Assembly: GCA_946414805.1 (NCBI GenBank)
Contig: CAMKPZ010000003.1
Coordinates: 248,001 to 312,000 of the forward strand
DNA length: 64,000 bases
Source: an uncultured Bacteroidales bacterium
GTDB taxonomy: Bacteria; Bacteroidota; Bacteroidia; Bacteroidales; Paludibacteraceae
Direction: 5' to 3'
Shown here: one piece after another, positions 48,336 to 57,745 of the stretch
Layout of the letters: each line of letters opens with the position of its first letter
How positions within the stretch are numbered: position 1 is the stretch's first letter
Notes under the pieces: model-generated
What the model was told of the DNA's origin: nothing
The model's database searches: none
The model's input: the letters and a program-made list of their open reading frames with translations, nothing else
Translations under genes and position numbers: made by a program

Positions 48336-51300
48336 ATGAAACAAAGAATCTTTACAATCGCTATGCTGGCATGGATGTCTCTTGCGGCTTTTGCGCAGGC
48401 GCTCACCGTAACCGGCGTAGTGGTGGCTCAGGACGAGCCGGATCCGGTCATTGGCGCTAATGTGATGGTGAAGGGTTCGACGAACGGTACTATCACCGAT
48501 TTCGACGGCAATTTCTCCATCCAAGCCAAAGCGGGGGATATTCTCCAAGTGTCTTTCATGGGTTATAAGACCCAGGAAGTGAAGGTGTCCGGCGCAGGAC
48601 CGCTGCGTGTCACACTCGTGCCCGACAACGTACAGCTCCAGGAGGTAGTCGCTATCGGTTACGGAACGATGAAGAAATCCGACCTCACGGGTTCGGTGGC
48701 GTCCGTGAGCGCTGACCAGTTGCTGAAAGCTCCGGTGTCTGGCCTGGACCAGGCGCTGCAAGGCCGCGCTGCCGGCGTGACGGTCACTTCCGGTTCCGGT
48801 CAGCCGGGAGAAGGCGCCACGATCCGTATCCGCGGTATCGGTTCCGCACTCGGAGGCAATGACCCCTTGTATGTGGTGGACGGAGTGATCACCGGCGATA
48901 TCAAATGGCTCTCGCCTACCGACATCAAATCAATGGAGATCCTCAAGGACGCATCTGCCGCCGCTATCTACGGTAGCCGCGGCGCCAACGGCGTCATCCT
49001 GATCACTACCAAGTCCGGCGGCAAGGGAAAAGCCAATGTGACTTTCGATGCCTATTGGGGATTTCAGAACCGTTGGAAGAAACTGGATCTGATGGGAGCC
49101 AAAGAGATGGCGGAAACCAAACTGCGTATCGGCACGATGCGTGACGGCGCAGCAGAGATCGGCTTCTACAAGCAGAACGGCTTCAACGAATGGATGAGCG
49201 TTTACAATTTAGGAACCTCCAAATATTTCCCGGTTCCCATGACGGTGGCTAATCCTGACGGACTGGATTATTCGGCTATCAATACGGATTGGCAGGACGA
49301 AGTGTTCCGTCCCAATGCATTTATGCATAACTATAACCTGTCAGTGGATGGCGGAGGCGAAAAAGGCCATTATGCTTTCTCTGCCTCGTATTTCGGCCAG
49401 GAAGGAACAATCATCGGCAGTGATTACCAGCGTTTCACCCTTCGTCTGAATTCTGATGTGCAGCTGTTCAAATGGCTGACGGTCGGCGAACACTTGTCTT
49501 TTGTGCATAGTAGCGGACGCAACGCTATGAACAATAGTTCCAGTCCGGGTGCTTCCGTTATCTCGGCGGCACTGGCGATGGCTCCATGGGATCCGACGCA
49601 TTATCCCGAGGGCTCTGTGAATGCACAGGGGGAAGACATAAGCGGCCGTACGGCAGCGTCGTCCAACTTCAAGAACGTGACCAATCCTTTCTCGATGGTG
49701 AACGAGAGTTATCCTTTGGATAAAACCAACCGTTGGGTAGGCGATATCTATATGGAGATCAAGCCGGTGGAGGGCTTGACCATCCGTCCCTCTATCTCCA
49801 TGGATACCTATCTCACGAATCATCGTCTCTTCAAAAACCAATATGAGTATTCCACGTTCGACAAGATGAACAAGAACTTTCTGGAGCGCTCCATGACGAA
49901 CTATACCTCCTTGCTGGAAGAGGTGACGGTCACCTATGCCCGTGAGATCGGAAAGCATAATTTCTCGGTGATGTTAGGTCAGACTTGGCAGGAGATCAAC
50001 TCGAACGGATTGAGCGGATCGGGTGCTTCTATCCTGAATCCGATACCGGAAAACTGGTATCTGGGGAACACGACGGAGGATAATACGAATCCTACCGGCG
50101 AGAGCGTATGGCGCCGGCGCCGTCTGTCTTTCCTCGGGCGTGCGTTCTATAACTACGACAACCGCTATATGGCAACGGTTAACTTCCGTGCGGATGCTTC
50201 TTCGTCCTTCACCCGCCAGCCATGGGGCTTCTTCCCTTCGTTCTCGCTGGCATGGCGTTTGAGCGAAGAGCCGTTCATGCGTGATCTGGATCTGGATTGG
50301 CTGGATAATATCAAGATCCGCGCCGGCTATGGTCGTGTAGGTAGTGAGGGCGGTATGTCCAGCGGCGGATTCGTACAGAGCATTTTCTCTTCTCCGAATG
50401 TGTTCGTCGGCTATCCTTTCGGCCTTTATCCGCAAACGGTTCAGCAAGGTGCTGCTGTCCTGACCTTTGTCAATCCTGTAGGTGGATGGGAGACCAACGA
50501 ACAATGGGATGCCGGAATCGACTTCGGTTTCTGGAACGGCAAGTTGACCGGAACGATCGACTATTTCCGCCGTACCACGCTGGATGCCTTGCTCTATGTG
50601 ACCACTCCGGCACACGTAGGAAACCTCTATTCGCCGGTGAACAATGTAGGTAACATCCTCAATGAGGGTGTCGAGGTGACGCTGGGGCATGACAACCGCG
50701 TTAACCGGAATTTCACCTACAATATCAGTTTGAACTTCAGTTATATTCATAACGAGTTAACGGCTCTTAACGGAGGTTCCCCTCTTTGGGGCGACCGGAC
50801 GAAGACGGATCTTGGACTTCCTCTTAATTCCTATTGGGGGTACACCTATGAGGGCGTATACCAGAGCGACGAAGAGGTGCTGGAGCAGTTCTATATGTAT
50901 GCAGACAATGACGAAGCCAACCTCCATGCAGGCGATGCCCGTTATACCGATTGGGACAAGGACGGCAAGTTGACGGAGAAAGATATGCATTATATCGGCA
51001 ATAATTTCCCGAAACTGACCGCCGGACTGAGCTTCGGCGCCGAGTTCTACGGCGTAGATGTGCAGTTGTTCTTCCAGGGAGTTTTCGGCAACAAGATCTA
51101 TAATGCGCTTCGCCTCCGCACGGAAGGGGCGGGTACCGAATGTGCGCTGTCCACATCAATGCGTGACGCGTGGGTGGGATATACCCCTGCTGTCCGCAAC
51201 CAGTTGCTTGCGAAAGGTATTGACTACGCAGATCTGGAGAACCGCGAGGGAACGATCCCGAATCCGGTAGGATCAACGCTTAACAGGGAGAACTCCACGC

Positions 51301-51536
51301 GATTCCTGGAGGACGGAACATATGTCCGTCTCAAGAACCTCCAGATCGGTTATACCTTCCCCCTCAAGTGGACTCAGACCTTCCGTTGCAACCGCTTGCG
51401 TTTGTATTTTACCGCCAGCAACCTCTTTACCATCACCGGATATTCGGGGTACGATCCTGAAGTGGGTAGCGGAGTGGATTACGGTAACTATCCGCAGAGC
51501 CGGACCTTTACATTCGGTTTGAATGCCACATTCTAA
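48336..51536 (+). CDS. susC: SusC/RagA-family TonB-dependent outer-membrane transporter
   Basis: 1066 residues. Signal peptide ending AAFAQA; carboxypeptidase-like domain (about 23-95, ITDFDGNFSIQAKAGDILQV); TonB-dependent plug (about 105-230) with LQEVVAIGYGTMKKSDLTGS, IRIRGIGS and YGSRGANGVILITTKSG; then a 22-strand barrel ending in Phe. It imports oligosaccharides together with its SusD partner encoded 18 bp downstream. The enzymes that follow point to beta-1,3/1,6-glucan oligosaccharides as cargo. Confidence 0.95.
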   Translation: MKQRIFTIAMLAWMSLAAFAQALTVTGVVVAQDEPDPVIGANVMVKGSTNGTITDFDGNFSIQAKAGDILQVSFMGYKTQEVKVSGAGPLRVTLVPDNVQLQEVVAIGYGTMKKSDLTGSVASVSADQLLKAPVSGLDQALQGRAAGVTVTSGSGQPGEGATIRIRGIGSALGGNDPLYVVDGVITGDIKWLSPTDIKSMEILKDASAAAIYGSRGANGVILITTKSGGKGKANVTFDAYWGFQNRWKKLDLMGAKEMAETKLRIGTMRDGAAEIGFYKQNGFNEWMSVYNLGTSKYFPVPMTVANPDGLDYSAINTDWQDEVFRPNAFMHNYNLSVDGGGEKGHYAFSASYFGQEGTIIGSDYQRFTLRLNSDVQLFKWLTVGEHLSFVHSSGRNAMNNSSSPGASVISAALAMAPWDPTHYPEGSVNAQGEDISGRTAASSNFKNVTNPFSMVNESYPLDKTNRWVGDIYMEIKPVEGLTIRPSISMDTYLTNHRLFKNQYEYSTFDKMNKNFLERSMTNYTSLLEEVTVTYAREIGKHNFSVMLGQTWQEINSNGLSGSGASILNPIPENWYLGNTTEDNTNPTGESVWRRRRLSFLGRAFYNYDNRYMATVNFRADASSSFTRQPWGFFPSFSLAWRLSEEPFMRDLDLDWLDNIKIRAGYGRVGSEGGMSSGGFVQSIFSSPNVFVGYPFGLYPQTVQQGAAVLTFVNPVGGWETNEQWDAGIDFGFWNGKLTGTIDYFRRTTLDALLYVTTPAHVGNLYSPVNNVGNILNEGVEVTLGHDNRVNRNFTYNISLNFSYIHNELTALNGGSPLWGDRTKTDLGLPLNSYWGYTYEGVYQSDEEVLEQFYMYADNDEANLHAGDARYTDWDKDGKLTEKDMHYIGNNFPKLTAGLSFGAEFYGVDVQLFFQGVFGNKIYNALRLRTEGAGTECALSTSMRDAWVGYTPAVRNQLLAKGIDYADLENREGTIPNPVGSTLNRENSTRFLEDGTYVRLKNLQIGYTFPLKWTQTFRCNRLRLYFTASNLFTITGYSGYDPEVGSGVDYGNYPQSRTFTFGLNATF

Positions 51537-51554
51537 TAGAAAGGAGAACGAATT

Positions 51555-53126
51555 ATGAAAAATATAGTTAAAAAAATAGCCCTTTGTACTTTGTACATTG
51601 TCCCTTTGTTCCTTTTCGTGGGTTGCAAGGATTGGTTGACGGCTCCGGAGCCCGGGCAGGTGAAACTGGAAGATTTCTTCACCTCAAAGGCTGCAGCCCG
51701 GCAATGCGTGAACGGATGCTATACACCGCTGATGTGGGAGTTCAAACGCACTTACTCCTGCGAGTGGTTTATTGGCGATGTGGTGAGCGATGATGCGCTT
51801 AAAGGCGGTCAGAACACTACTGATATGGGGGCTGCATATGATATGGAAAACTGGAAAACGACACCGCGTAATGAACTGCTCCACGATTTCTATCAATCGA
51901 ACTATATAGGCATCAGCCGCTGCAATCTGGCGTTGACCTATATCCCTGCAATGAAACCCGATACGGCTTTCTCCGTCAAAGAGCGCGAAGAGATGTTAGG
52001 CGAGGCGCATTTCCTGCGCGCATACTATTATTTCCGTCTGCTGCGTGTGTTCGACGGCACTCCCCTTGTGACAACCGTATTGGACAGCAATGACAAGTGG
52101 TTGCAACCACGTGCCACCACTTCGGCTGTTTTTGACCGGATCATCAGCGATCTGAAGGAAGCACAACGTTTGTTGCCTACCGCCAGCCAGTGGGATGCCG
52201 ACAATAAAGGACGAGCTACCAAAGGTGCTGCTGAGGCTATGTTACTCAAGACTTATCTCTATATGGCGTCGCCATATTGGAATGCCAAGATCTCGGGAGA
52301 CGCAGCCGGATATGCCAAAGAGGCGAAGGCATGGGGCGATTCGATCATCGCATCCGGCGAATACAGCCTCTGCCCGAACTATGCGGATAACTTCACTGTG
52401 GAGGGAGAGAACGGACAGGAGTCTGTCTTTGAAATCCAGTATAAAGAAGTGGCATGGGGAGATTATGGCGAAGGCTTTGGCTATACAGCCGGCAACTTTA
52501 CGCAGCGTCTGGTTCGCTCCCGTTCGGCTACGATGACTGACGGTGATGCAGGATGGGGATTCAACCACCCGACGCAGAATCTCTATGATGAGTTTGAGGC
52601 GGGCGATCCGCGCCGTGATGTGGCGATCCTCAATCCCGATCCGGCGAAAATGGACAACCCTACCGAAGAGATATATCTGGGTAGCCCGTACCTGAATAAC
52701 AAATACGGATGGTACGGCAACAAGATCGCTCATGACAGCCGCGGTCCGCTTAATAACAAGCAGATCCGTTATGCCGATGTGCTGCTGATGTATGCGGAGG
52801 CTTGTCTGCTAACCGGTGATGCGGGAACGGCTAAGACTTATATTGATCAAGTGCGCTCCCGTGTAGGGTTACCGGGCGTGCCGGCTGCCGATGAGACTGC
52901 TCTTCGTCATGAGCGCCGGTGCGAATTGGCTATGGAGGGGCACCGTTGGTTCGATCTCGTCCGCTGGGGCGGTACCAAAGCACATATGGATGCTTATGCC
53001 GCTACCGAGACCGAAGAAGCACGCTCCCATATGGGTACTTTCCGCGAAGGAGTGCATGAGATATTCCCCATTCCGGTTGAGGAGATCGAACTCAATCCCA
53101 TGGAGCAGAACCCCGGATATAATTGA
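51555..53126 (+). CDS. susD: SusD/RagB-family nutrient-binding lipoprotein
   Basis: 523 residues. Lipobox with Cys24 (FLFVGC), then DWLTAPEPGQV. LGEAHFLRAYYYFRLLRVF is the typical SusD segment, and VRSRVGLPGV, MEGHRWFDLVRWGG and IPVEEIELNPMEQNPGY the conserved end. SusD forms the lid of the SusC barrel and binds the glycan at the surface. The hydrophobic core of its signal peptide (LCTLYIVPLFLF) is encoded by a CTTTGTACTTTGTACATTGT repeat, as in other lipoproteins of this window. Confidence 0.94.
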   Translation: MKNIVKKIALCTLYIVPLFLFVGCKDWLTAPEPGQVKLEDFFTSKAAARQCVNGCYTPLMWEFKRTYSCEWFIGDVVSDDALKGGQNTTDMGAAYDMENWKTTPRNELLHDFYQSNYIGISRCNLALTYIPAMKPDTAFSVKEREEMLGEAHFLRAYYYFRLLRVFDGTPLVTTVLDSNDKWLQPRATTSAVFDRIISDLKEAQRLLPTASQWDADNKGRATKGAAEAMLLKTYLYMASPYWNAKISGDAAGYAKEAKAWGDSIIASGEYSLCPNYADNFTVEGENGQESVFEIQYKEVAWGDYGEGFGYTAGNFTQRLVRSRSATMTDGDAGWGFNHPTQNLYDEFEAGDPRRDVAILNPDPAKMDNPTEEIYLGSPYLNNKYGWYGNKIAHDSRGPLNNKQIRYADVLLMYAEACLLTGDAGTAKTYIDQVRSRVGLPGVPAADETALRHERRCELAMEGHRWFDLVRWGGTKAHMDAYAATETEEARSHMGTFREGVHEIFPIPVEEIELNPMEQNPGYN

Positions 53127-53188
53127 TAACAAAACTAGTTCAACTAGGATAAATAATCTTTTTAATTAACTTTTAAACAACAAACATT

Positions 53189-54154
53189 ATGAAGACAAAC
53201 AAAATTTTTGCCGTAGCGCTGGCAGCGCTGACTTTGGTTGGTTTCAATGCATGCAAACCGGGTCAATCGGAGGTTGAGGTTGAGAGCGTAACTCTGGACC
53301 AGAAGACTCTCCAGATCGAAGTAGGTGCTTCTGCTACCTTAGTAGCAACCGTAGCACCGGAAGGCGCAGCTACCGTTGCATGGAGCAGCGAGGATGCCGC
53401 TGTCGCTTCCGTGAACGACAAAGGTGTAGTGACCGGTGTGGCGGAAGGTCAGACCATCATTACCGCTACAGCTGGTAAGAAGAGCGCACGTTGCATCGTG
53501 AAGGTAGGCAAGGCTGCAGAGGACAATCCGTTTGCAGATCTGCTGACCGGCAAGAACTACTATGTTCTGAACCTCGGTGAGACCGCTTATGAGGCTATCA
53601 AAGCGAATGTAAAAGAGGATCTGCGTATCAATGGTGAGTATGTAGGCGAGTCTATTCCGGATGAGACTACTTGTGTCCTTGAGATCTGGGGAAATACGTT
53701 TGGCGGAGGTGCCGGTGGCGGTCTGAACTGCTTCGGCCATTCGGGCGAAGGCAACGGTTACATCAGTCTTGTTTCCCAGACTGGTGAAGGTTGGGGACTC
53801 GGTTGCGGCGGTCTGCGTATTACCCATCGTACATTGGATCTGAGCGCAATCACCGGAGACTATGTACTGGCTATCGTTTACAAGACGCCGGCAAACAACG
53901 CAACTACCACTGCTAAGTTCACTCTCTATAGCACCAGTGCAGCAGGTCCGGAGGTTGCAAAAGAGGTATCCGGCAACACCAACGGTGAGTGGAAACTGCT
54001 GGAGTACAAGATGTCTGATCTCTTCGCAGCAGGCTTGGATTGGAGCACTCCTTGGGATGCAAGCGTAAAAGAGGCTATGTACACGATCGGTCTGTTGATC
54101 AACGGTATCGGCAACGGACTGGATGTAGATGCTATCCTTATCTACGAGAAATAA
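53189..54154 (+). CDS. BIG2-domain lipoprotein, putative surface glycan-binding protein
   Basis: 321 residues. Lipobox ends at Cys22 (GFNAC). Residues about 30-110 form a bacterial Ig-like (BIG2) domain (VTLDQKTLQIEVGASATLVA). The C-terminal 200 residues are an unrecognised beta-rich domain with WGNTFGGGAGGGLNCFGH and GWGLGCGGLRI. Position after susD is the usual place of a surface glycan-binding protein (SusE/SusF role); ligand binding is inferred from context only. A hairpin (54178-54199) follows. Confidence 0.75.
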   Translation: MKTNKIFAVALAALTLVGFNACKPGQSEVEVESVTLDQKTLQIEVGASATLVATVAPEGAATVAWSSEDAAVASVNDKGVVTGVAEGQTIITATAGKKSARCIVKVGKAAEDNPFADLLTGKNYYVLNLGETAYEAIKANVKEDLRINGEYVGESIPDETTCVLEIWGNTFGGGAGGGLNCFGHSGEGNGYISLVSQTGEGWGLGCGGLRITHRTLDLSAITGDYVLAIVYKTPANNATTTAKFTLYSTSAAGPEVAKEVSGNTNGEWKLLEYKMSDLFAAGLDWSTPWDASVKEAMYTIGLLINGIGNGLDVDAILIYEK

Positions 54155-54177
54155 TCCGCATCTGTCTTATTCTGCAG

Positions 54178-54199
54178 GCAGGGGTTTGATCGCCCCTGC
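54178..54199 (+). promoter_or_regulatory. Hairpin between binding-protein and enzyme genes of the PUL
   Basis: GCAGGGG / CCCCTGC with an 8-nt loop and no T-run. It could slow or stop part of the transcription or protect the upstream mRNA, giving more SusCD than enzyme. Inference. Confidence 0.5.
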
Positions 54200-54216
54200 T
54201 TCGCTCAAAACAAATC

Positions 54217-55503
54217 ATGAAAACAATGAAGAATTTAATGGTATGGGTGATTGCCGCATTGGCATTGACTGCGTGCAACACCTCGGAGGTGAACCGCATC
54301 TCGCTCTCCTCTAACTCGCTGCAGATGAAGGTCGGGGACATGGAAATCATCGATGTCAATCCGAGTGATGTGAGCATAACATGGACCTCGTCTGATCCCA
54401 ATGTGGCAACCGTAAAAGACGGAGTGGTTACCGCTGTCGGAGTGGGATATTCGTCTATCCGCGCCACAGCGGGAAAAGACTACGCCGAGTGTCAGGTGTA
54501 TGTGATCGGTGCGAAAGGCGAGACACTGTCTATTACGCCCTCCATCGTGTCGCTCAAGAAAGGTGAGACCCACCAATATGTATTCACCTCCACATATGAT
54601 GTGCCGCTGACGTGGACCTCTTCTAATCCGGATGTGGCTACTGTCTCTGAGACAGGTCTGGTAACAGCCCTTGGCGCCGGTAACACGTTCATCACACTCA
54701 GCAACGGATTGGAGGAAGTGACCTCGCGCGTGGCGGTAGAGCATACATGGGGCGAATACCAACTGGTATGGTCTGACGAGTTTGACGGCACAAGCCTGAA
54801 TACCGATGTGTGGAATATAGAGGTGAACGGCAATGGAGGTGGTAATCAGGAGAAACAGTACTATACCGACCGTCCTGAGAACCTGCGTGTAGAGGACGGC
54901 AATCTGGTGATCGAGGCGCGTAAGGAGGAGTATAACAATAGAGAATACACCTCTGCCCGTATTAATTCCCGTAACAAAAAATACTTCAAGTACGGCAAGA
55001 TAGAAGCGCGTATCATGTTTCCTAAAGGAGGCGGTACATGGCCTGCATTCTGGATGATGGGGAATGATTATCCGAGAAGTAACTGGCCCAAATGCGGCGA
55101 GATTGATATCATCGAACATGTGGGCAATCAGCCGCGCATGGCGTCGTTTGCCGTTCATACGCCCAATAAGAACGGATCGCGTGGCAATAATTGGTCTGTT
55201 CGCTCCTATATGGACGGATTGGAGGAGAACTATCATGTGTATGGCATTGAGTGGCTCGAAGATGATTTCAATGGCATGGACCGTATCTATTTCACGATCG
55301 ACGGTGAGCAGTTGGCGATGACTCAGGAGGAAGCCGAGCACGTGGATGATAATTACTACTGGCCGTTCAACAAGGATCACTTTATCATTCTCAATCTCGC
55401 TATCGGAGGCTCGATGGGGGGTAATGTGGATGATGCGATATTCGCTGCACCGGTGCTGATGAAAGTGGATTGGGTACGTGTTTATCAAAGAGAGGAACTG
55501 TAA
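54217..55503 (+). CDS. GH16 endo-beta-1,3-glucanase (laminarinase-type) lipoprotein with two BIG2 domains
   Basis: 428 residues. Lipobox Cys20 (LALTAC); two BIG2 domains (about 24-105 and 106-182; ITWTSSDPNVATV, LTWTSSNPDVATV); then a GH16 jelly roll (about 185-428). The catalytic motif is Glu295-I-Asp297-I-I-Glu300 (CGEIDIIEH), and WPAFWMMGNDYP lines the cleft. The extra residue in ExDxxE marks the laminarinase/beta-1,3(4)-glucanase branch. Surface-anchored; cuts long glucan for import. Confidence 0.92.
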   Translation: MKTMKNLMVWVIAALALTACNTSEVNRISLSSNSLQMKVGDMEIIDVNPSDVSITWTSSDPNVATVKDGVVTAVGVGYSSIRATAGKDYAECQVYVIGAKGETLSITPSIVSLKKGETHQYVFTSTYDVPLTWTSSNPDVATVSETGLVTALGAGNTFITLSNGLEEVTSRVAVEHTWGEYQLVWSDEFDGTSLNTDVWNIEVNGNGGGNQEKQYYTDRPENLRVEDGNLVIEARKEEYNNREYTSARINSRNKKYFKYGKIEARIMFPKGGGTWPAFWMMGNDYPRSNWPKCGEIDIIEHVGNQPRMASFAVHTPNKNGSRGNNWSVRSYMDGLEENYHVYGIEWLEDDFNGMDRIYFTIDGEQLAMTQEEAEHVDDNYYWPFNKDHFIILNLAIGGSMGGNVDDAIFAAPVLMKVDWVRVYQREEL

Positions 55504-55505
55504 CT

Positions 55506-56759
55506 ATGCTGGATAAGGGGCAACTCGTGGTTCTTTTAGTTATCGTGTCTTTTTTCTGCGCTTGCACGCCTTCCAACACGCCGGATCAAGGCAATGTCGC
55601 AAGCACGATGGCTAAGTCCGCCAAACGCGGTGTGGCGTTCAATTTTGCAGTGGCGGATGATCTGCCTTTGCTCAGCGACGCTATCTCTTGGAATTACAAC
55701 TGGGGAAACGACCAGAACCCCACTGCCGCTTCATGGATGGATATGGAGGGCATTGATTTCTGTCCGATGTGCTGGAGCGGCAATTATAATGCCGACCGTA
55801 TCCGTGCTTATGTGGCGGCTCATCCGAAAACAAAATACCTGCTGGCGTTCAACGAACCGAATCTGAAAGATCAGGCACGTATGACTCCGGCGGAAGCTGC
55901 GGCGCTCTGGCCGCCCGTTGTGGCTTTGGCTAAGGAACTGCATCTCAAACTCGTTTCTCCGGCGATGAACTACGGCACCTTGGCTGGCTACAGCGACCCC
56001 GTCAAATGGTTGGATGAGTTCTTCGCCCAACCCGGTGTGTCGGTTGACGACATCGATGCTATCTCCATCCATTGCTATATGGCGAACCCGCAAGCCTTGC
56101 GCAACTATGTGGCGATGTTCTACAAATACGGCAAACCTATTTGGCTTACTGAGTTCTGCGCATGGGAGGAATATGCCATCCATTCGGAGGAGGATCAGAT
56201 GACCTATATGTGTAGCGCACTCAATTATCTGGAACAGGATGATAAGGTGGAGCGTTACGCGTGGTTTATTCCGCGTTATAAACCGGGATTCCCCTATATG
56301 CCGCTTCTTACCTATTATGCCCCCTATGAACTGACCCCTGCGGGAAAAGTATATTGCGGATTCTCTTCTTTTGACCGGTCTGTATGGTTCAGAGCCGGGA
56401 AACCGGTACAAGCTTCCAACTATATAAAGGTCTCTGACTATGCGGTTCAGGTGCGCCCTTCTTCTGACGGGGACGGACTGATGTTATCCCGCTTGGCAGC
56501 GGAGCAGTCTGCGGATTATCAGGTGTACGTATCTGCGGATGTGCAGACGCTTGAACTTCGCTACGCCGCTTTGGGAGATGCCGGTGTGGCAATATGGATC
56601 GATGATGAACCGTTAACGATCGCCTCCCTTGCTGCAACAGGGGCGATGGACAAATGGACTACCGCAACGATACCGGTTGCCGTCAAAGCCGGCTACCATA
56701 CCCTGCGGATAGAACTGCAGGAAGGCGTAACCAATATCAACTGGTTTAAACTCAGATGA
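55506..56759 (+). CDS. GH128 beta-1,3-glucanase lipoprotein with C-terminal CBM6-like domain
   Basis: 417 residues starting MLDKGQLVVLLVIVSFFCAC (lipidation at Cys20, after two further positions of choice). GH128-type TIM barrel (about 35-285) with acid/base Glu117 (LLAFNEPNL) and nucleophile Glu216 (IWLTEFCAWEE), plus WNYNWGND and IDAISIHCYM. The C-terminal 125 residues are CBM6-like (YQVYVSADVQTLELRYA ... NINWFKLR). GH128 enzymes cut beta-1,3-glucans. ATG 55506 is chosen, 3 bp after the GH16 stop; a longer in-frame start would overlap GH16. Its stop overlaps the next start. Confidence 0.88.
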   Translation: MLDKGQLVVLLVIVSFFCACTPSNTPDQGNVASTMAKSAKRGVAFNFAVADDLPLLSDAISWNYNWGNDQNPTAASWMDMEGIDFCPMCWSGNYNADRIRAYVAAHPKTKYLLAFNEPNLKDQARMTPAEAAALWPPVVALAKELHLKLVSPAMNYGTLAGYSDPVKWLDEFFAQPGVSVDDIDAISIHCYMANPQALRNYVAMFYKYGKPIWLTEFCAWEEYAIHSEEDQMTYMCSALNYLEQDDKVERYAWFIPRYKPGFPYMPLLTYYAPYELTPAGKVYCGFSSFDRSVWFRAGKPVQASNYIKVSDYAVQVRPSSDGDGLMLSRLAAEQSADYQVYVSADVQTLELRYAALGDAGVAIWIDDEPLTIASLAATGAMDKWTTATIPVAVKAGYHTLRIELQEGVTNINWFKLR

Positions 56760-57745
56760 ATATGAATAAATTCTCCATTCTCACTTCTCCATTCTCCATT
56801 CTCTTCGTCTGCTTGTTGCTCATGTCCTGCTCCAAGCCGGAGTGGCAGCTCGTCTGGTCCGATGAGTTTGACGGCGGGACGCTGAATACCGCTTATTGGA
56901 ATGTGGAGGACAACGCCCGCGGAGGCGGTAATGCGGAGCTCCAGTACTATGCTCCGAAGAATATCACGATAGAGAAGCACCCCGTTTCCGGCGAGAACTG
57001 TCTGGTGCTCAATGCTATCCGCGAGGACTACGGCAACAGACCTTGCACTTCGGCACGCCTTAACACCCAGGACAAAGTGACGGTGCAGTACGGAAAGGTG
57101 GAAGCGCGTATCGCTTTTCCGCATACCGCCGACGGACTCTGGCCCGCCTTCTGGATGCTGGGCAACAACCTTGCGCACGATCTGGGGAATAACGACGATG
57201 TGGACACGCGTGCTGCGCAGTTGGCGGAGCAGGGACTGGTCGTCTGGCCCAAATGCGGCGAGATAGATATCTGCGAGATGGGCCACCATACGGGGATTGA
57301 GAACGGCACCCAGGACCGCTTCTTCAACGGTGCTTGCCATTGGGGCGAGAGTTTCAACAACGGTGCGTACCCCAATGTGGGCGGCTTCTGTACTGCCGAA
57401 TATCCGGTGCAGGGTGATTTCCACCTCTTCACTCTGGAATGGACTGAGGACTCGATAGCAATGTATCTGGATAAGGACCGCTATCCCGGGGCGGCGCCTT
57501 ATTTCCAACTCTCCCTGCGTGGCAAGGAACTTAACCAACCGGGGCATTATTTCAACCATCCCTTCTATCTGGTGCTCAATCTCTCGGTGGGCGGTTTCTT
57601 CCCCGGTATGCCTGCCTCGGAGAAATATCCGGAGCTCATCACGGCGGACGACCCTTCCTTCCTCCGCGTGACCGCTCTTCCGGAGGATGGCACGCCGGTC
57701 AAGATGTATGTGGATTATATTCGTGTTTATAAGAAGAAATTATGA
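56756..57745 (+). CDS. Second GH16 beta-glucanase lipoprotein
   Basis: 329 residues. Lipobox Cys26 (LLLMSC). The GH16 domain starts right after it (WQLVWSDEFDGGTLNTAYWN); catalytic Glu169-I-Asp171-I-C-Glu174 (CGEIDICEMGH) and WPAFWMLGNN. It has no BIG2 domains, and a longer loop (ENGTQDRFFNGACHW) near the cleft suggests a different specificity from the first GH16. The signal core FSILTSPFSILF is encoded by CTCCATTCTCACTTCTCC-type repeats. Overlaps its neighbours on both sides by ATGA junctions. Confidence 0.9.
   Translation: MNMNKFSILTSPFSILFVCLLLMSCSKPEWQLVWSDEFDGGTLNTAYWNVEDNARGGGNAELQYYAPKNITIEKHPVSGENCLVLNAIREDYGNRPCTSARLNTQDKVTVQYGKVEARIAFPHTADGLWPAFWMLGNNLAHDLGNNDDVDTRAAQLAEQGLVVWPKCGEIDICEMGHHTGIENGTQDRFFNGACHWGESFNNGAYPNVGGFCTAEYPVQGDFHLFTLEWTEDSIAMYLDKDRYPGAAPYFQLSLRGKELNQPGHYFNHPFYLVLNLSVGGFFPGMPASEKYPELITADDPSFLRVTALPEDGTPVKMYVDYIRVYKKKL

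Noticed and set aside
46917..48761. A 614-codon minus-strand frame across the discoidin protein and susC
   Set aside because: Spans a real gene boundary on the other strand and has no domain; produced by codon bias.
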